Source: Luidia sarsii (Eukaryota > Echinodermata > Asteroidea > Paxillosida > Luidiidae). From it: a DNA stretch of 64,000 nt. The first letter of the stretch is position 1. The number at the start of each line of letters is the position of its first letter. Both the position numbers and the translations under genes were made by a program. Where the stretch lies: positions 17,026,092 to 17,090,091 of the forward strand of contig OX465109.1 of assembly GCA_949987565.1 (NCBI GenBank), read 5' to 3'. Below, one piece after another: positions 23,617 to 33,590 of this stretch. A model generated the notes under the pieces. It was not told where the DNA came from. It saw nothing but the letters and a program-made list of their open reading frames with translations, and did not search any database.

Positions 23617-23916
23617 TAATAAGCCCTTTTCAGACGACGCTAGAAAAATAAACATAGCGTATAGCATGGGACGTCGTACAAAAAAAAACCCCAGTTTTTC
23701 CCTTCACACGATCGATTGTCGAGGGTCCCGTGAGAAATCCTCCGGTAGTGGAAGATTTGGTGGAGGGTTCGCAAGGGACGTCCGTGACTCTCAAGCATCG
23801 GTCACCTTTCACACGATGGCACTCCTGTAAGATTTCCCATGCATGGGACATTCTCTCAAGCCAATTGCGATTTTTTTTTTCAGCGTCGTCTGAAAAAAAA
23901 GAAGGCCTATACTAAT
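23617..23916. mobile_element. Candidate MITE-K (inverted-repeat termini)
   Basis: The left end reads AGCCCTTTTCAGACGACGCT, then AGAAAAA. The right end (about 23870-23910) reads TTTTTTTCAGCGTCGTCTGA then AAAAAAAAGAAGGCCT, its near-complement. The core TTTTCAGACGACGCT is exact in both arms. Length is about 300 bp with no coding capacity. There is only one copy here, so it is a structural call. Confidence 0.6.
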
Positions 23917-24129
23917 CGACGCATTGGGACATTAATACCTTACAGGGGCGGTAATTGGTGTACACTTTCCTGCACGAATAACAAACACCGACTTGTACGT
24001 TCGTACAGGCATGGCTGCTGCCATAACAACCCTGCTGAAAAAAACCGCCTTCACTTAGTTGGCCGTGCACTAGAGGTGCCTCTCAGCTGTCTTCCTGAAC
24101 CCACTTGTAACCAACCATTAGAACCCTTT

Positions 24130-24291
24130 CGACAGGGCGGAAGCCTGCGCCGCACTTACACATCACAGATCACAGACGACCTCAACGCCATCGGCCTTCA
24201 ACGCGACCAGGTGGATCGTGCTGCCCAGGATAGGGCTGGACGGCAAAAGAGAATTTCCGAGCTCGGCCCGAGTAGCGTCAATAATATATAA
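24130..24291 (+). mobile_element. LINE reverse-transcriptase C-terminal remnant
   Basis: The plus frame encodes GSLRRTYTSQITDDL, then QVDRAAQDRAGRQKRI, then a stop after SSVNNI. The order 'R-TY--Q---D-------------A-DR--WR-RI' is what I know from the extreme C-terminus of animal non-LTR retrotransposon ORF2 proteins, usually with a Trp where this copy has Gln. No RT catalytic motif is present upstream, so this is a short dead fragment, typical of 5'-truncated LINE insertions. Confidence rests on pattern memory only. Confidence 0.45.
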
Positions 24292-24357
24292 GGTGTGCGT
24301 AAACGCTTGGCAGTCACGGCGTGCTGCTGTTTACCACACAAGGGGTAGGCCTGCCCC

Positions 24358-24358
<1 letters not shown>

Positions 24359-24391
<33 letters not shown>

Positions 24392-24493
24392 GGGGGGGGG
24401 GGGAGCGGGGGGATCGAGACAGCTGTTCCAGCGATTTCATCGCAAAAGGAGGGTAGAAAGGAGGGTAGAAAGGAGGGTAGAAAGGAGGGTAGG
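24359..24493. repeat. T-run/G-run junction and 12-bp tandem repeat
   Basis: About 32 T are followed directly by 13 G (24359-24403). Downstream, four copies of AAAGGAGGGTAG run from about 24445 to 24493. The T-to-G homopolymer switch recurs at five other sites in the window. Confidence 0.9.
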
Positions 24494-25059
24494 TGGGTCG
24501 AACTGCTGAATCGGAGGGATTGGTGCCATTCCGAGCCGACATTCGAAGCCGAAGAGCACCCCGGGAGGTTTTTTTTTTTACCACCGCGCTTTCATGTGCT
24601 TTCACCATTATCGTACGCCCTTCTTGGGATATTCCCGGATCATGTTCGGCTGGCCCGACTCAGGCTTCGGGAAAAAGGGGTCTAGGTCCTGACCCGTCTT
24701 ACGTTTGTAAGACCCATATGAAGGGCTGGATGGGAACCAGCTTATCCCCGATCTTCAGCTTGGCACGAGCCTGTATGATTACCACGGCCCCTTTTTTTTT
24801 TCCAACTCCGTGGATCAGGCTCGGGCTTCGTCTCCGTCTGACAAAAACCCGAAAACCCATCCATAGGCTTCGATCCGTCTCCGAAAGTATAACGGTTTAT
24901 TGTTTGGCCCGATAAGATACAAGATCGCCCACCAAGAAACTGGGGACCAGACGCGTCGCTGGGATGCCTCATGTGACACTTTTTTTTATAACGGGTAAGA
25001 GATTATGACCGAAGAGCTATAGCTCGCGCCTAGCCTCGCCATGCAGCTACCACGCAGCA
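24494..25059. other. No gene; possible MITE-H fragments
   Basis: CAGGCTCGGGCTTCGTCTCC followed by GTCTGACAAAAACC (about 24815-24851) matches, in reverse complement, the right arm of MITE-H at 60930-60970. The upstream CAGGCTTCGGG (24661) may be the same family. Boundaries cannot be set. Confidence 0.4.
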
Positions 25060-25376
25060 TACACTGTAAAAACGGTGCTCACATCATGCACATGGATGAA
25101 GTATGTCGAGGCACATGGTGCACGATACATGTGCACGAGGTGATGCTCACTGTCACTCCATGTGCTTGAGGTACAGTAAATAGAGAGATGTTCTTGTACA
25201 TGAAGCACTTCATGCACCTCATCCGACTTTTGCTCAAGTGATTACAATGCCACATGTGCTTGAGCTACAGTATTTCATGTGCATGAAGTACAGTAGGTGC
25301 CTCAAGTGTTCATGATTCTGGGACAAATATGTGCCATTGCAGATGTGCATGAGGTGCAGTTCGTTTTTACAGTGTA
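25060..25376. mobile_element. MITE-D copy 1
   Basis: Ends are ACACTGTAAAAACGGTGC and GTTCGTTTTTACAGTGT, inverted repeats of about 14-17 bp. Inside are repeated GTGCATGAGGT / ATGTGCTTGAGGTACAG motifs in both orientations, so the body is itself partly self-complementary. A near-identical copy is at 44857-45174. It is about 317 bp and non-coding. Confidence 0.88.
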
Positions 25377-26021
25377 GGGTTAACCCTATACAGCAGTCGG
25401 CTCCTCGCGTCCCTGTCGGGAGCTGTCCCCGGCCGTTCGTGCTCGAGCCACGTATGATACCCCGACCCGGCAGGCTGGAACCGCCGAACCCGTGTGGCGT
25501 GTTTCTAACAACCCATTTGCAACGCGCTGTACACGGTCCCTGTCAAAAAAGGGGGAGGGTATATACGCCTATGCTATCCGGGGCTTCCTGTGACGGCTTG
25601 CTGAATAAGCACGTCCATATACACAGACTGGTGATCCGAAATAATGAAAAGGGTTAACCCAATTTCCGTTGGCTTAACCAGTTTGTCGCTCAAAACGGCG
25701 TGTTTTTTCTGCAACAAAGCGTCGTATTATTTTGTGTACATGTGTATTTTGGTCTGTAACCGCGGCCGTACATCTTTGCCTCCAGGGCATAGTGTGTTAT
25801 GTGGTTTTTTTTTATTACCGGTATACATGTTTTGTGGTACGCACACGTGCTAGGATAAAAAAAAAAAATAGCCAGTCTCGTGCCAGTGGATGAAATGCCC
25901 TGGCTTCGTACACAGAAATGAGGCAAGCATTTATTTTGGACTTTTTGGAGACAAGCTAATATTGGTGTTTCGCTGAGATTGATAAATGACGACAATCCAA
26001 GTGAACGGAGGTGATGATATG
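25377..26021. other. No recognised feature
   Basis: Unique-looking sequence. Overlapping open frames on both strands show no domain signal. Confidence 0.4.
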
Positions 26022-26156
26022 TAAGGCCGTGTCCGAAACGGGCGTCTATAGAGCTAGGTCTACATGTAGGTCTTCCCCCTATTGGAATTATACACGAAGA
26101 TGCGAAGACAATAGCCCTAGCCGTAGCTCTGAAAGCCCGTTTCGGACACGGCCTTA
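26022..26156. mobile_element. MITE-I (135 bp, 22-bp perfect inverted termini)
   Basis: The element starts TAAGGCCGTGTCCGAAACGG and ends CCGTTTCGGACACGGCCTTA, exact reverse complements that extend two bases further inward. A looser second pairing (AGAGCTA with TAGCTCT) follows inside. TA at each end suggests a TA target duplication. One copy here; MITE-H shares the TAAGGCCGT start. Confidence 0.85.
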
Positions 26157-27437
26157 TTTAAGAAACAAGCCAGTCCGATAAACCCTTTCCTATAGTGCCA
26201 GAGGTATCTGCATGAACTTGAACCCCTTTTGCTCAGTCCATGTCTTTTGCCCCTTTTGCTTCTTCCTCAATCAACCCCTGTTCTTGACCCCTTTTGTTTG
26301 GGCTTCCTGGAGTGTTTTGGCACGTGACGCCACGGCACTTTGCCCTAAACGGTGGCAACGCGCCACTGTTCAGGCGCGCTAAAGTCAAGAACGCACTCAA
26401 AGCAAAGTTTACGTTTAACCGAACCTAAATAACATTTTCAAACTTCTCTTTGACTTGATTGACCGAAATAGACCTCTGGAAAAGGTTAGATGCACTGACA
26501 TTTACATCTTATATAGCAGGGTTCTTAAAAAACAGGAAGCGCTGCCTTTGAGAAAGGCACCTTCAAGGATTGGAATGTCAAAAACCCCTCTAGATTCGGG
26601 AGATTTGCAAATCTTGGTCAGCAGGCAGACTGGCAATGAAAGAGTCTTGTCTAACCGAATGATAGGTTCCATCATCTTATTAATAATGCATGTGTTTGTG
26701 AAAAGGGTATAGTCTTATACCCATTCAGTGACGCTAGCTCTCTGTGGACCCCCGGGACAGAATCATGCGCATGACATTTTCAAGACCACTTCCGTGTTCT
26801 TTGCCGTATTCCATAGTGGGCTGTCATATTGTTTGTGCGTGGCAAGGTCGGTGAAGATAGCAGGCCATACGGTCCGAGTTAAAAGCTTGGTGGGTTTTGG
26901 AGAAGAAGGATGCTTTGCAGCGATCCCTGTGGGTAGCAGTATCTACTAGCATGCTTTCATGCCTGCTCGGCAATCATCGGTTGCATAGGCGATTTGGCAA
27001 TCGAGAGAGGTTATATTTACTGCCTGTATCATTCTTTTTTTACCCCGTTGTATTTTAGCGATGTAGAAATGTATTAAGTGTTCATGGTCCATTGTGGTGC
27101 GATGAAACGGCCGCTCATTTCCAGTCACGCGTTATATACGATCGGTGCCATTCGCAGACCGTACCGACAAGTCCGTCCGTTATATACATGGAACAGCGTC
27201 GACCACAATGACTTCGTTCGCCAGAACGCTACACCATGCCTTACACACATGCACGCAGTCTACCCAAGGAGGTATCCTCCTTGGTCTACCCACGCACATG
27301 CTGTTGGTTGAGGCCACCCTTGGCGACAATCACGTGATGCCCCTTTCAAGATGCTAATTGTGAATATAACGGTATAGGCCTAACCCACGCATGACTTCGA
27401 AACTAACAAGCCAGGCTGCCGATCTCACCATAGAGTT
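26157..27437. other. No recognised gene; one short perfect hairpin
   Basis: Mostly unique-looking sequence. CCAAGGAGG (27264-27272) pairs with CCTCCTTGG (27276-27284) across TAT. The same arms, CCAAGGAGG and CCTCCTTGG, flank a longer loop near 63889-63918. Confidence 0.45.
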
Positions 27438-27770
27438 GATTTCGCCATCTTCATCGTAAACTCAAAACTTACGATCAATCGCAAGACAATGACCGCTGCT
27501 CAGAAACCATACTTAGGCCTCTTGTCAAAAAGATCATCGGTTGGGTATCGGATGATTTGACCCGTCCGATGTCGTTTCCACCAGATATCCATCGTGTATT
27601 TTTCACCCCAGAGTCCAGTACAATCGGCTTTCTACCGGGGGAAATTGTATCGGTCGGATGAATTCAACCGGTACTCAACCGATGATCTTTTTGACAAGAG
27701 ACCTTACTTATACGATGGGGTATCAATCGTAGGTTGAGCTTCGATGTCATTGTAAAGCGTTGTGAAATCG
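27438..27770. mobile_element. Element E copy, split by insertion of element F
   Basis: The left half runs GATTTCGCCATCTTCATCGT, CTTACGATCAATCGCA, then GCTCAGAAACCATACTT (to 27514). The right half resumes at 27705 and ends TTGTGAAATCG. Joined, it parallels the uninterrupted E copies at 41071-41227 and 33310-33433, which have ACAGGAACCATAC and GCAGAAACCACAC at the break. Confidence 0.8.
27515..27704. mobile_element. Element F copy 1, nested in element E, 5-bp target duplication
   Basis: Long inverted repeat: AGGCCTCTTGTCAAAAAGAT then CATCGGTTG on the left; CAACCGATGATCTTTTTGAC then AAGAGACCT on the right. Inside, ATTGTATCGGTCGGATGAATT loosely mirrors GGATGATTTGACCCGTCCGAT. TACTT flanks both ends (27510-27514 and 27705-27709). 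A second copy starts at 63921 and is cut by the window end. It is about 190 bp and non-coding. Confidence 0.85.
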
Positions 27771-27858
27771 ACCCCGGGAGACATTTAAAGGTCCTCCGAT
27801 CTATCTTAATAATAGACTGGTAATGATTATCCCAGGATGGCCATAAGGCTGATCGGCC

Positions 27859-28016
27859 GATTTCACCCAAACCCATCGTCATTTATATACGATCAATCGC
27901 AAGATGATAATTATGAGCGATGTACAGACACCATAATTGTGGCCTATCACAACTCACGGTGGGTTATCCATTGTAAGGTGAGTATACGATGCATCGTATA
28001 AAGGCTCTGTGAAATC
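27859..28016. mobile_element. Element E, copy
   Basis: It starts GATTTCACCCAAACCCATCG and ends GGCTCTGTGAAATC, inverted termini of about 8-10 bp. Internal landmarks are ACGATCAATCGCAAGATGA, GAGCGATGTACAGACACCAT and GGGTTATCCATTGTAAGGTG. It abuts repeat R1. Confidence 0.75.
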
Positions 28017-28039
28017 CTCCCACGGTCCTAACTCGCTGC

Positions 28040-28276
28040 TGTCCGTCACGAGTGAGTACAGCGATTGATCGTAAAAATAGGATGAATTCTGAGAATTGTC
28101 TATAATAATAGGATCGAGACTCCCCTCTGTTCCTTGCCGTTGGCGATAATGATGACATCCCGCTCTGGTTTGTGTCCTGCTTTTTTTTCTGGCAGCTCCA
28201 CCCCCTGATGTTTTGCTCCTCTTCCTTGTAGAGACCAACCTTACAGTCCGGCCATACGAGCCACCCTTCTCTTTGG
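28040..28276 (+). repeat. Dispersed repeat R1, copy 2
   Basis: Matches 150-392 through GATGAATTCTGAGAATTGTC, CCCCTCTGTTCCTTGCCGTT and GATGTTTTGCTCCTCTTCCT. See the first copy. Confidence 0.75.
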
Positions 28277-28280
28277 TAAT

Positions 28281-28445
28281 GGTAGACCCCAAAAGGCGGC
28301 GAAGTGAAATGCCGTACGTCACAACTGAATATTCATGAGTTAATGTCCCGACGGGAGGTCAATGGGTGCCGAAGTTACTTTCTACTAAGGAGCCATGAAC
28401 ACATTTGACGTGCGGCATTTTTCTTGGCCGCCTTTAGGGTCTACC
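28281..28445. mobile_element. MITE-J (165 bp, about 40-bp imperfect inverted termini)
   Basis: The left end is GGTAGACCCCAAAAGGCGGC, then GAAGTGAAATGCCGTACGTCA. The right end, reverse complemented, is GGTAGACCCTAAAGGCGGCC, then AAGAAAAATGCCGCACGTCA. Similar pentanucleotide-rich flanks (CCCTTCTCTTT) lie on both sides. Non-coding. Confidence 0.8.
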
Positions 28446-28720
28446 CTTCTCTTTCAATCATCTACTCTATCGTAACGTCAGGCCACCTAAAAAATATTGA
28501 GACACAATGAGTTGCGATTGTGAAACCGAACCCTGGCCGAGGTATATCATATAGGCGATCGCGGCGTGAATCGTATTCGTATCACCAACAGGTGGGACTC
28601 GTTGTCGCCTTCTTTCTGCGAACCCCCCCCCCGAAAACTACGGCGGTGATTAGAGCAATGAATCCATATAGCTGTTGACAACCTGCCGGAGGCAGCAGGG
28701 AAGGAGACAGGATTTTGATC

Positions 28721-28816
28721 GATGAGATGGGATGAGTTTCATCAAGAGAGGGTTTCACCATCGGTGATATAATGAACTACCTTACCGTGGGGACTGATTG
28801 GCCGATAAATTCTACA
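28721..28816 (+). repeat. Direct repeat R2, copy 1
   Basis: GATGAGATGGGATGAGTTTC, GGTTTCACCATCGGTG and CTGATTGGCCGATAAATTCTAC recur at 29175-29271 with a few substitutions, 454 bp downstream. The segment between is not duplicated. Confidence 0.8.
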
Positions 28817-29174
28817 CAGTTTTCAAACTTTAGAATTTGCTTCCGATTCTTTCTTTTTTTAGTAAGATCTTCTGAATGCTTTCTCAATCAGCAGCTTCTT
28901 GGATATCTGGAAGACTGCGGTCTCCTTTCCGACTGTCAGTATGTGGCTTTCGACATTCTCGCTCAACGGGTGATCTGCTTTCCCTGATAACGGATCATTT
29001 CAATTTTGGGCCCTGGACCTACCTATGCCGGAGAGCCGGTGAAGCTCACACTGTAGCAGTCACATCTCGAAAGCTTTTTTGATAACGTGTGACATAGGGG
29101 CTTGCTCCACAAACTCTAGTCATAGGGCTTTTCTGGCTATTGTGGTCTATTGCTGACAAATTCTTTTCCAAGCT

Positions 29175-29271
29175 GATGAGATGAGATGAGTTTCACCAAG
29201 AGATGGTTTCACCATCGGTGCTATCTCACGACTGCCTTACCGTCTGGACTGATCGGCCTATGAATTCTACA
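29175..29271 (+). repeat. Direct repeat R2, copy 2
   Basis: Second copy of the block at 28721-28816. It precedes a decayed first unit of the 213-bp array (29387-29470), so R2 may be the left boundary of that amplified segment. Confidence 0.8.
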
Positions 29272-29386
29272 CTTTTTTTTTGTTTCTTCCGTCGATGTCA
29301 CCATATGCAGTCCTCATGCAGTCCCCACACCAAGGACTTGTTTGCTTCGCTTCAGATCCCATCCATACAGTCGCTTCCTTCCTATA

Positions 29387-30123
29387 GGTCGTTGCTCAGT
29401 CTACTTATTTGCTCGGATGGCGAGGTTCGGCGAAAAAGCGGCCACACAAAAACACCCATTAGCCTAATTGTTTAAATACCTCTTCTGTTGGGGGGGGGGG
29501 GAAGCAGTTTCCGTCAGTGTACAGCGGTACACTGATTCCATCCAGTCGCTTGATCCTTGTAGCTCTATATAGTATTCCCAGGTTGTTGCTCTACATTATT
29601 TGCTCTGATAGCGTGGTTTGGCCCCCAAAACGGCTGTTTATGGAACGAAGAAGACCACTAGAAAGCACCCATTATCCTAATTGTTTAAATACCTCTTCTG
29701 TTGGGGGGGGGCAGTTTCCTTCAGTGTACAGCGGTACACTGATTCCATCCAGTCGCTTGATCCTTGTAGCTCTATATACTATTCCTAGGTTGTTGCAATA
29801 CATGCATTATTTGCTCTGATAACGTGGTTTGGCCCTCAAAACGGCTGTTTATGGAACGAAGAAGACCACTATAGAAAGCACCCATTATCCTAATTGTTTA
29901 AATACCTCTTCTGTTGGGGGGGGGGGGCAGTTTCCTTCAGTGTACAGCGGTACACTGATTCCATCCAGTCGCTTGATCCTTGTAGCTCTATATACTATTC
30001 CTAGGTTGTTGCTCTACATGCATTATTTGCTCTGATAGCGTGGTTTGGCCCTCAAAACGGCTGTTTATGGAACGAAGAAGACCACTAGAAAGCACCCATT
30101 AGCCTAATTGTTTAAATACCTCT
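29387..30123 (+). repeat. 213-bp tandem array, three full units plus a diverged leading part
   Basis: TTTAAATACCTCTTCTG occurs at 29471, 29683, 29897 and 30111 (spacings 212, 214, 214). Each unit contains a G-run of 9-13, CAGTGTACAGCGGTACACTG (a near-palindrome), CTATATACTATTCCTAGGTTG and GGAACGAAGAAGACCACTA. The units are almost identical, so amplification was recent. The leading part (29387-29470) is clearly more diverged. Confidence 0.93.
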
Positions 30124-30299
30124 TCTGTGTGTTTTTATTATTTGCATTCCCCTCAGTGTACAATGGTCAAGGCTGACGATCAAACCTTCGGGTGTTCGTC
30201 ATTTATTTTGTTATATACGTGGAATGCTTTTCTAAAGTCCGACCAACCTTCTTTGCTAATAAGGATAAGAAGAGTTAGCGAGTAAGGACACCATTTTTT

Positions 30300-30659
30300 A
30301 TTTACCCATTCCCGTCTCTCTGTTACTTTCCACCTGTCTTTTGCTCCGTCTATCCGTCGGACTTGTCTGTCGCTCTCTATCTGTCTGTATATACCTATAC
30401 CTGTCTGCTTGTCTGTCCATCTGTCTATCCGTATGTCCATCTTTTTTTATCTCTGTCGGTATGTCTGCCTGCCTGCCTTTCTACCTATCTGCCTGTCTGT
30501 CAGTCTGTCCATTTGTATGTCCATCTTTCTATCTTTGTCTGTCTGCCTGCCTGTCTACCTTATAGTATCTGCTTGTCTGTCCATATGTCTAACTGTATGT
30601 CCATATTTATATCTCTGTCCGTCTGTCTTCCTGTCTACCTATCTGCTTATCTGTCCATC
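30300..30659 (+). repeat. CTGTCTGT-type low-complexity leader of the 97-bp array
   Basis: Irregular CTGTCTGTC / CTGCCTGCCT / CTGTCCAT repeats without a fixed period. They look like the raw material from which the 97-bp unit was drawn. Confidence 0.85.
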
Positions 30660-32205
30660 TATCTGTATGTCTATATCTTTCTGTCTTTGGCTGCCTGTCT
30701 GCCCGTCCGTCCCGTTCTCTTGCCTTTCCGTCCATCTGCCTGTCAGTCCATCTGTTAGTCTGTCTGTCTATATCTTTCTGTCTTTGGCTGCCTGTCTGCC
30801 CGTCCGTCCCGTTCTCTTGCCTTTCCGTCCATCTGCCTGTCAGTCCATCTGTTAGTCTGTCTGTCTATATCTTTCTGTCTTTGGCTGCCTGTCTGCCTGT
30901 CCGTCCCGTTCTCTTGCCTTCCCGTCCATCTGCCCGTCAGTCCATCTGTTCGTCTGTCTGTCTATATCTTTCTGTCTTTGGCTGCCTGTCTGCCTGTCCG
31001 TCCCGTTCTCTTGCCTTACCGTCCATCTGCCCGTCAGTCCATCTGTTCGTCTGTCTGTCTATATCTTTCTGTCTTTGGCTGCCTGTCTGCCTGTCCGTCC
31101 CGTTCTCTTGCCTTCCCGTCCATCTGCCCGTCAGTCCATCTGTTAGTCTGTCTGTCTATATCTTTCTGTCTTTGGCTGCCTGTCTGGCCGTCCGTCCCGT
31201 TCTCTTGCCTTCCCGTCCATCTGCCCGTCAGTCCATCTGTTCGTCTGTCTGTCTATATCTTTCTGTCTTTGGCTGCCTGTCTGCCTGTCCGTCCCGTTCT
31301 CTTGCCTTCCCGTCCATCTGCCCGTCAGTCCATCTGTTCGTCTGTCTGTCTATATCTTTCTGTCTTTGGCTGCCTGTCTGCCTGTCCGTCCCGTTCTCTT
31401 GCCTTCCCGTCCATCTGCCCGTCAGTCCATCTGTTCGTCTGTCTGTCTATATCTTTCTGTCTTTGGCTGCCTGTCTGCCTGTCCGTCCCGTTCTCTTGTC
31501 TTCCCGTCCATCTGCCCGTCAGTCCATCTGTTCGTCTGTCTGTCTATATCTTTCTGTCTTTGGCTGCCTGTCTGCCTGTCCGTCCAGTTCTCTTGCCTTC
31601 CCGTCCATCTGCCCGTCAGTCCATCTGTTCGTCTGTCTGTCTATATCTTTCTGTCTTTGGCTGCCTGTCTGCCTGTCCGTCCCGTTCTCTTGCCTTCCCG
31701 TCCATCTGCCTGTCAGTCCATCTGTTCGTCTGTCTGTCTATATCTTTCTGTCTTTGGCTGCCTGTCTGCCTGTCCGTCCAGTTCTCTTGCCTTCCCGTCC
31801 ATCTGCCCGTCAGTCCATCTGTTCGTCTGTCTGTCTATATCTTTCTGTCTTTGGCTGCCTGTCTGCCTGTCCGTCCAGTTCTCTTGCCTTCCCGTCCATC
31901 TGTCCGTCAGTCCATCTGTTCGTCTGTCTGTCTATATCTTTCTGTCTTTGGCTGCCTGTCTGCCTGTCCGTCCCGTTCTCTTGCCTTCCCGTCCATCTGC
32001 CCGTCAGTCCATCTGTTCGTCTGTCTGTCTATATCTTTCTGTCTTTGGCTGCTTGTCTGCCTGTCCGTCCCGTTCTCTTGCCTTCCCGTCCATCTGCCCG
32101 TCAGTCCATCTGTTCGTCTGTCTGTCTATATCTTTCTGTCTTTGGCTGCCTGTCTGCCTGCCCGTCCCGTTCTCTTGCCTCCCCGTCCATCTGTTCGTCT
32201 GTCTG
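30660..32205 (+). repeat. 97-bp minisatellite, about 16 units
   Basis: TCTTTGGCTGCCTGTCTGCC recurs at 30684, 30781, 30878 and onward every 97 bp. Each unit reads TCTATATCTTTCTGTC, TTTGGCTGCCTG, CCGTCCCGTTCTCTTGCC, CCGTCCATCTGCC and CAGTCCATCTGTTCGTCTG. Because 97 is 3n+1 and the unit has no stop in any plus frame, three long overlapping frames of 300-460 codons appear, each a cyclic shift of the same peptide. They are artefacts. Confidence 0.97.
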
Positions 32206-33309
32206 TCTACCCACTTATCTCAGTGTCATTCAGTATGTCATCTGCCCTTTCGTCTAACTGTCTCTGCCTGTCTCCCTGTCTGTCTGTCTATCCCTCTCTA
32301 GAGATTACTGTTGATATTGTTTACTTTCTGCCTTCTTGAACATGGGTCATCACTCCTGATAATGAGACGGATGCGTGGAGGTGAACGTTCTCCCCCGTAA
32401 TGATTTTGTCATCCCGTTTAATCTCCCCGAAGTTCCCTGCGCATAGACCGAGTTTTGCCGTCATGGTTCGAAAATCCCTCCCATTTAAACACATGCCAAG
32501 ACAATCCCGTAGACAATCTACACTCGATCTAATCGGGTCAGCTAAGGGGGGGGGGGGACACAAAACAGACCCAAATAAGGCCACCGCAGCTCTTCCGGAC
32601 CCAAACTCGACCTACTTACAGAGGCTGGAATCACCATGCGAGGAACCGTTCCCTCATTACGCCAATGACTATTGCAGATATTCAATTAGCCATTGTGATG
32701 AGAAATGCCAGACGTGAGCACAGACAAGTGCCTTGAAGGATCGCCAATGCGTTGTCCCATTTTTTCTGAAGAGAGATTGTGTATAATACCAAGGAATTAC
32801 TGGAACGCATGTATATATAGGCACGCTTTAATTATCTCGGAAACCCTCCGCGGGCTTTAGAAGGTATTGTTTAAAAATCCACGCACCAGCAAGTATTTTG
32901 ATTAACTGCAATCTTATGCTGATCGTTCGGGGTTTATGGTGTACTCTCTGTCACGGTATAGGACGAGCCACAACTGATGGCCTCTTTCTCGTGAAGTTCA
33001 TCGGTTTTGGGTGAGTTGCGAAGCAGTGCGAGCCTATGTATTACCGATTGCCGTCCGTAATACCGATTGCTATCCGGACGTCCTCATCCAGATGTTATCT
33101 TTTTTTGTATTCAGATGAAAACCTATAATTTTTTTTCCAGTGCTTCTAATTTTGTTTTGAACACAGGCCCAGGCCTATTAAAATTCATCTCTACAACCTC
33201 AAATTAGAGTTAATACTCTTTGTAGAGTTTATACTTTTTAAAGGCAGGAAAGACAATGAAAAAAATGATACTTTTCTAATAATTATTTTTAGGCTGTAGA
33301 CCAGTGCTC
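32206..33309. other. No confirmed feature; weak open segment 32550-32717
   Basis: After the array, a plus-strand frame to the stop at 32715-32717 encodes a Cys-containing peptide (PCEEPFPHYANDYC ... SHCDEKC). It follows a G-run (32548-32559) and CAAAACAG, a poor acceptor. No family match comes to mind. Confidence 0.3.
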
Positions 33310-33433
33310 GGTTTCACTAAACTCATCGTAACTTAACGATCAATCTCAAGTCCATGAGCGATGCGCAGAAACCACACGGTGTATCACAACTTATGAGTTG
33401 AGTTGCGATGCGTCGTAAGGCTTTTGTGAAACC
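33310..33433. mobile_element. Element E copy, short form (124 bp)
   Basis: Starts GGTTTCACTAAACTCATCGT and ends GTAAGGCTTTTGTGAAACC. The termini GGTTTCAC / GTGAAACC are perfect inverted repeats. ACTTAACGATCAATCTCAAG and GAGCGATGCGCAGAAACCAC match the other E copies. Confidence 0.8.
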
Positions 33434-33590
33434 CATCCTTGGACCCCTTTCCGTCACCCAACGGCTGAATGACAAGTTTCCCCCCTTTTTTGGAATGGTT
33501 TCATCAAACAAAACAGGATCCTCGATTTCATATGCATCACTCGATAGATATAAAAAAGACTTAAGGCTTTGCATGGTGGGTGAATCATTA

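Noticed and set aside
30881..32339. Three overlapping frames of 300-458 codons
   Set aside because: Explained fully by a stop-free 97-bp tandem unit; frames are cyclic copies of one peptide.
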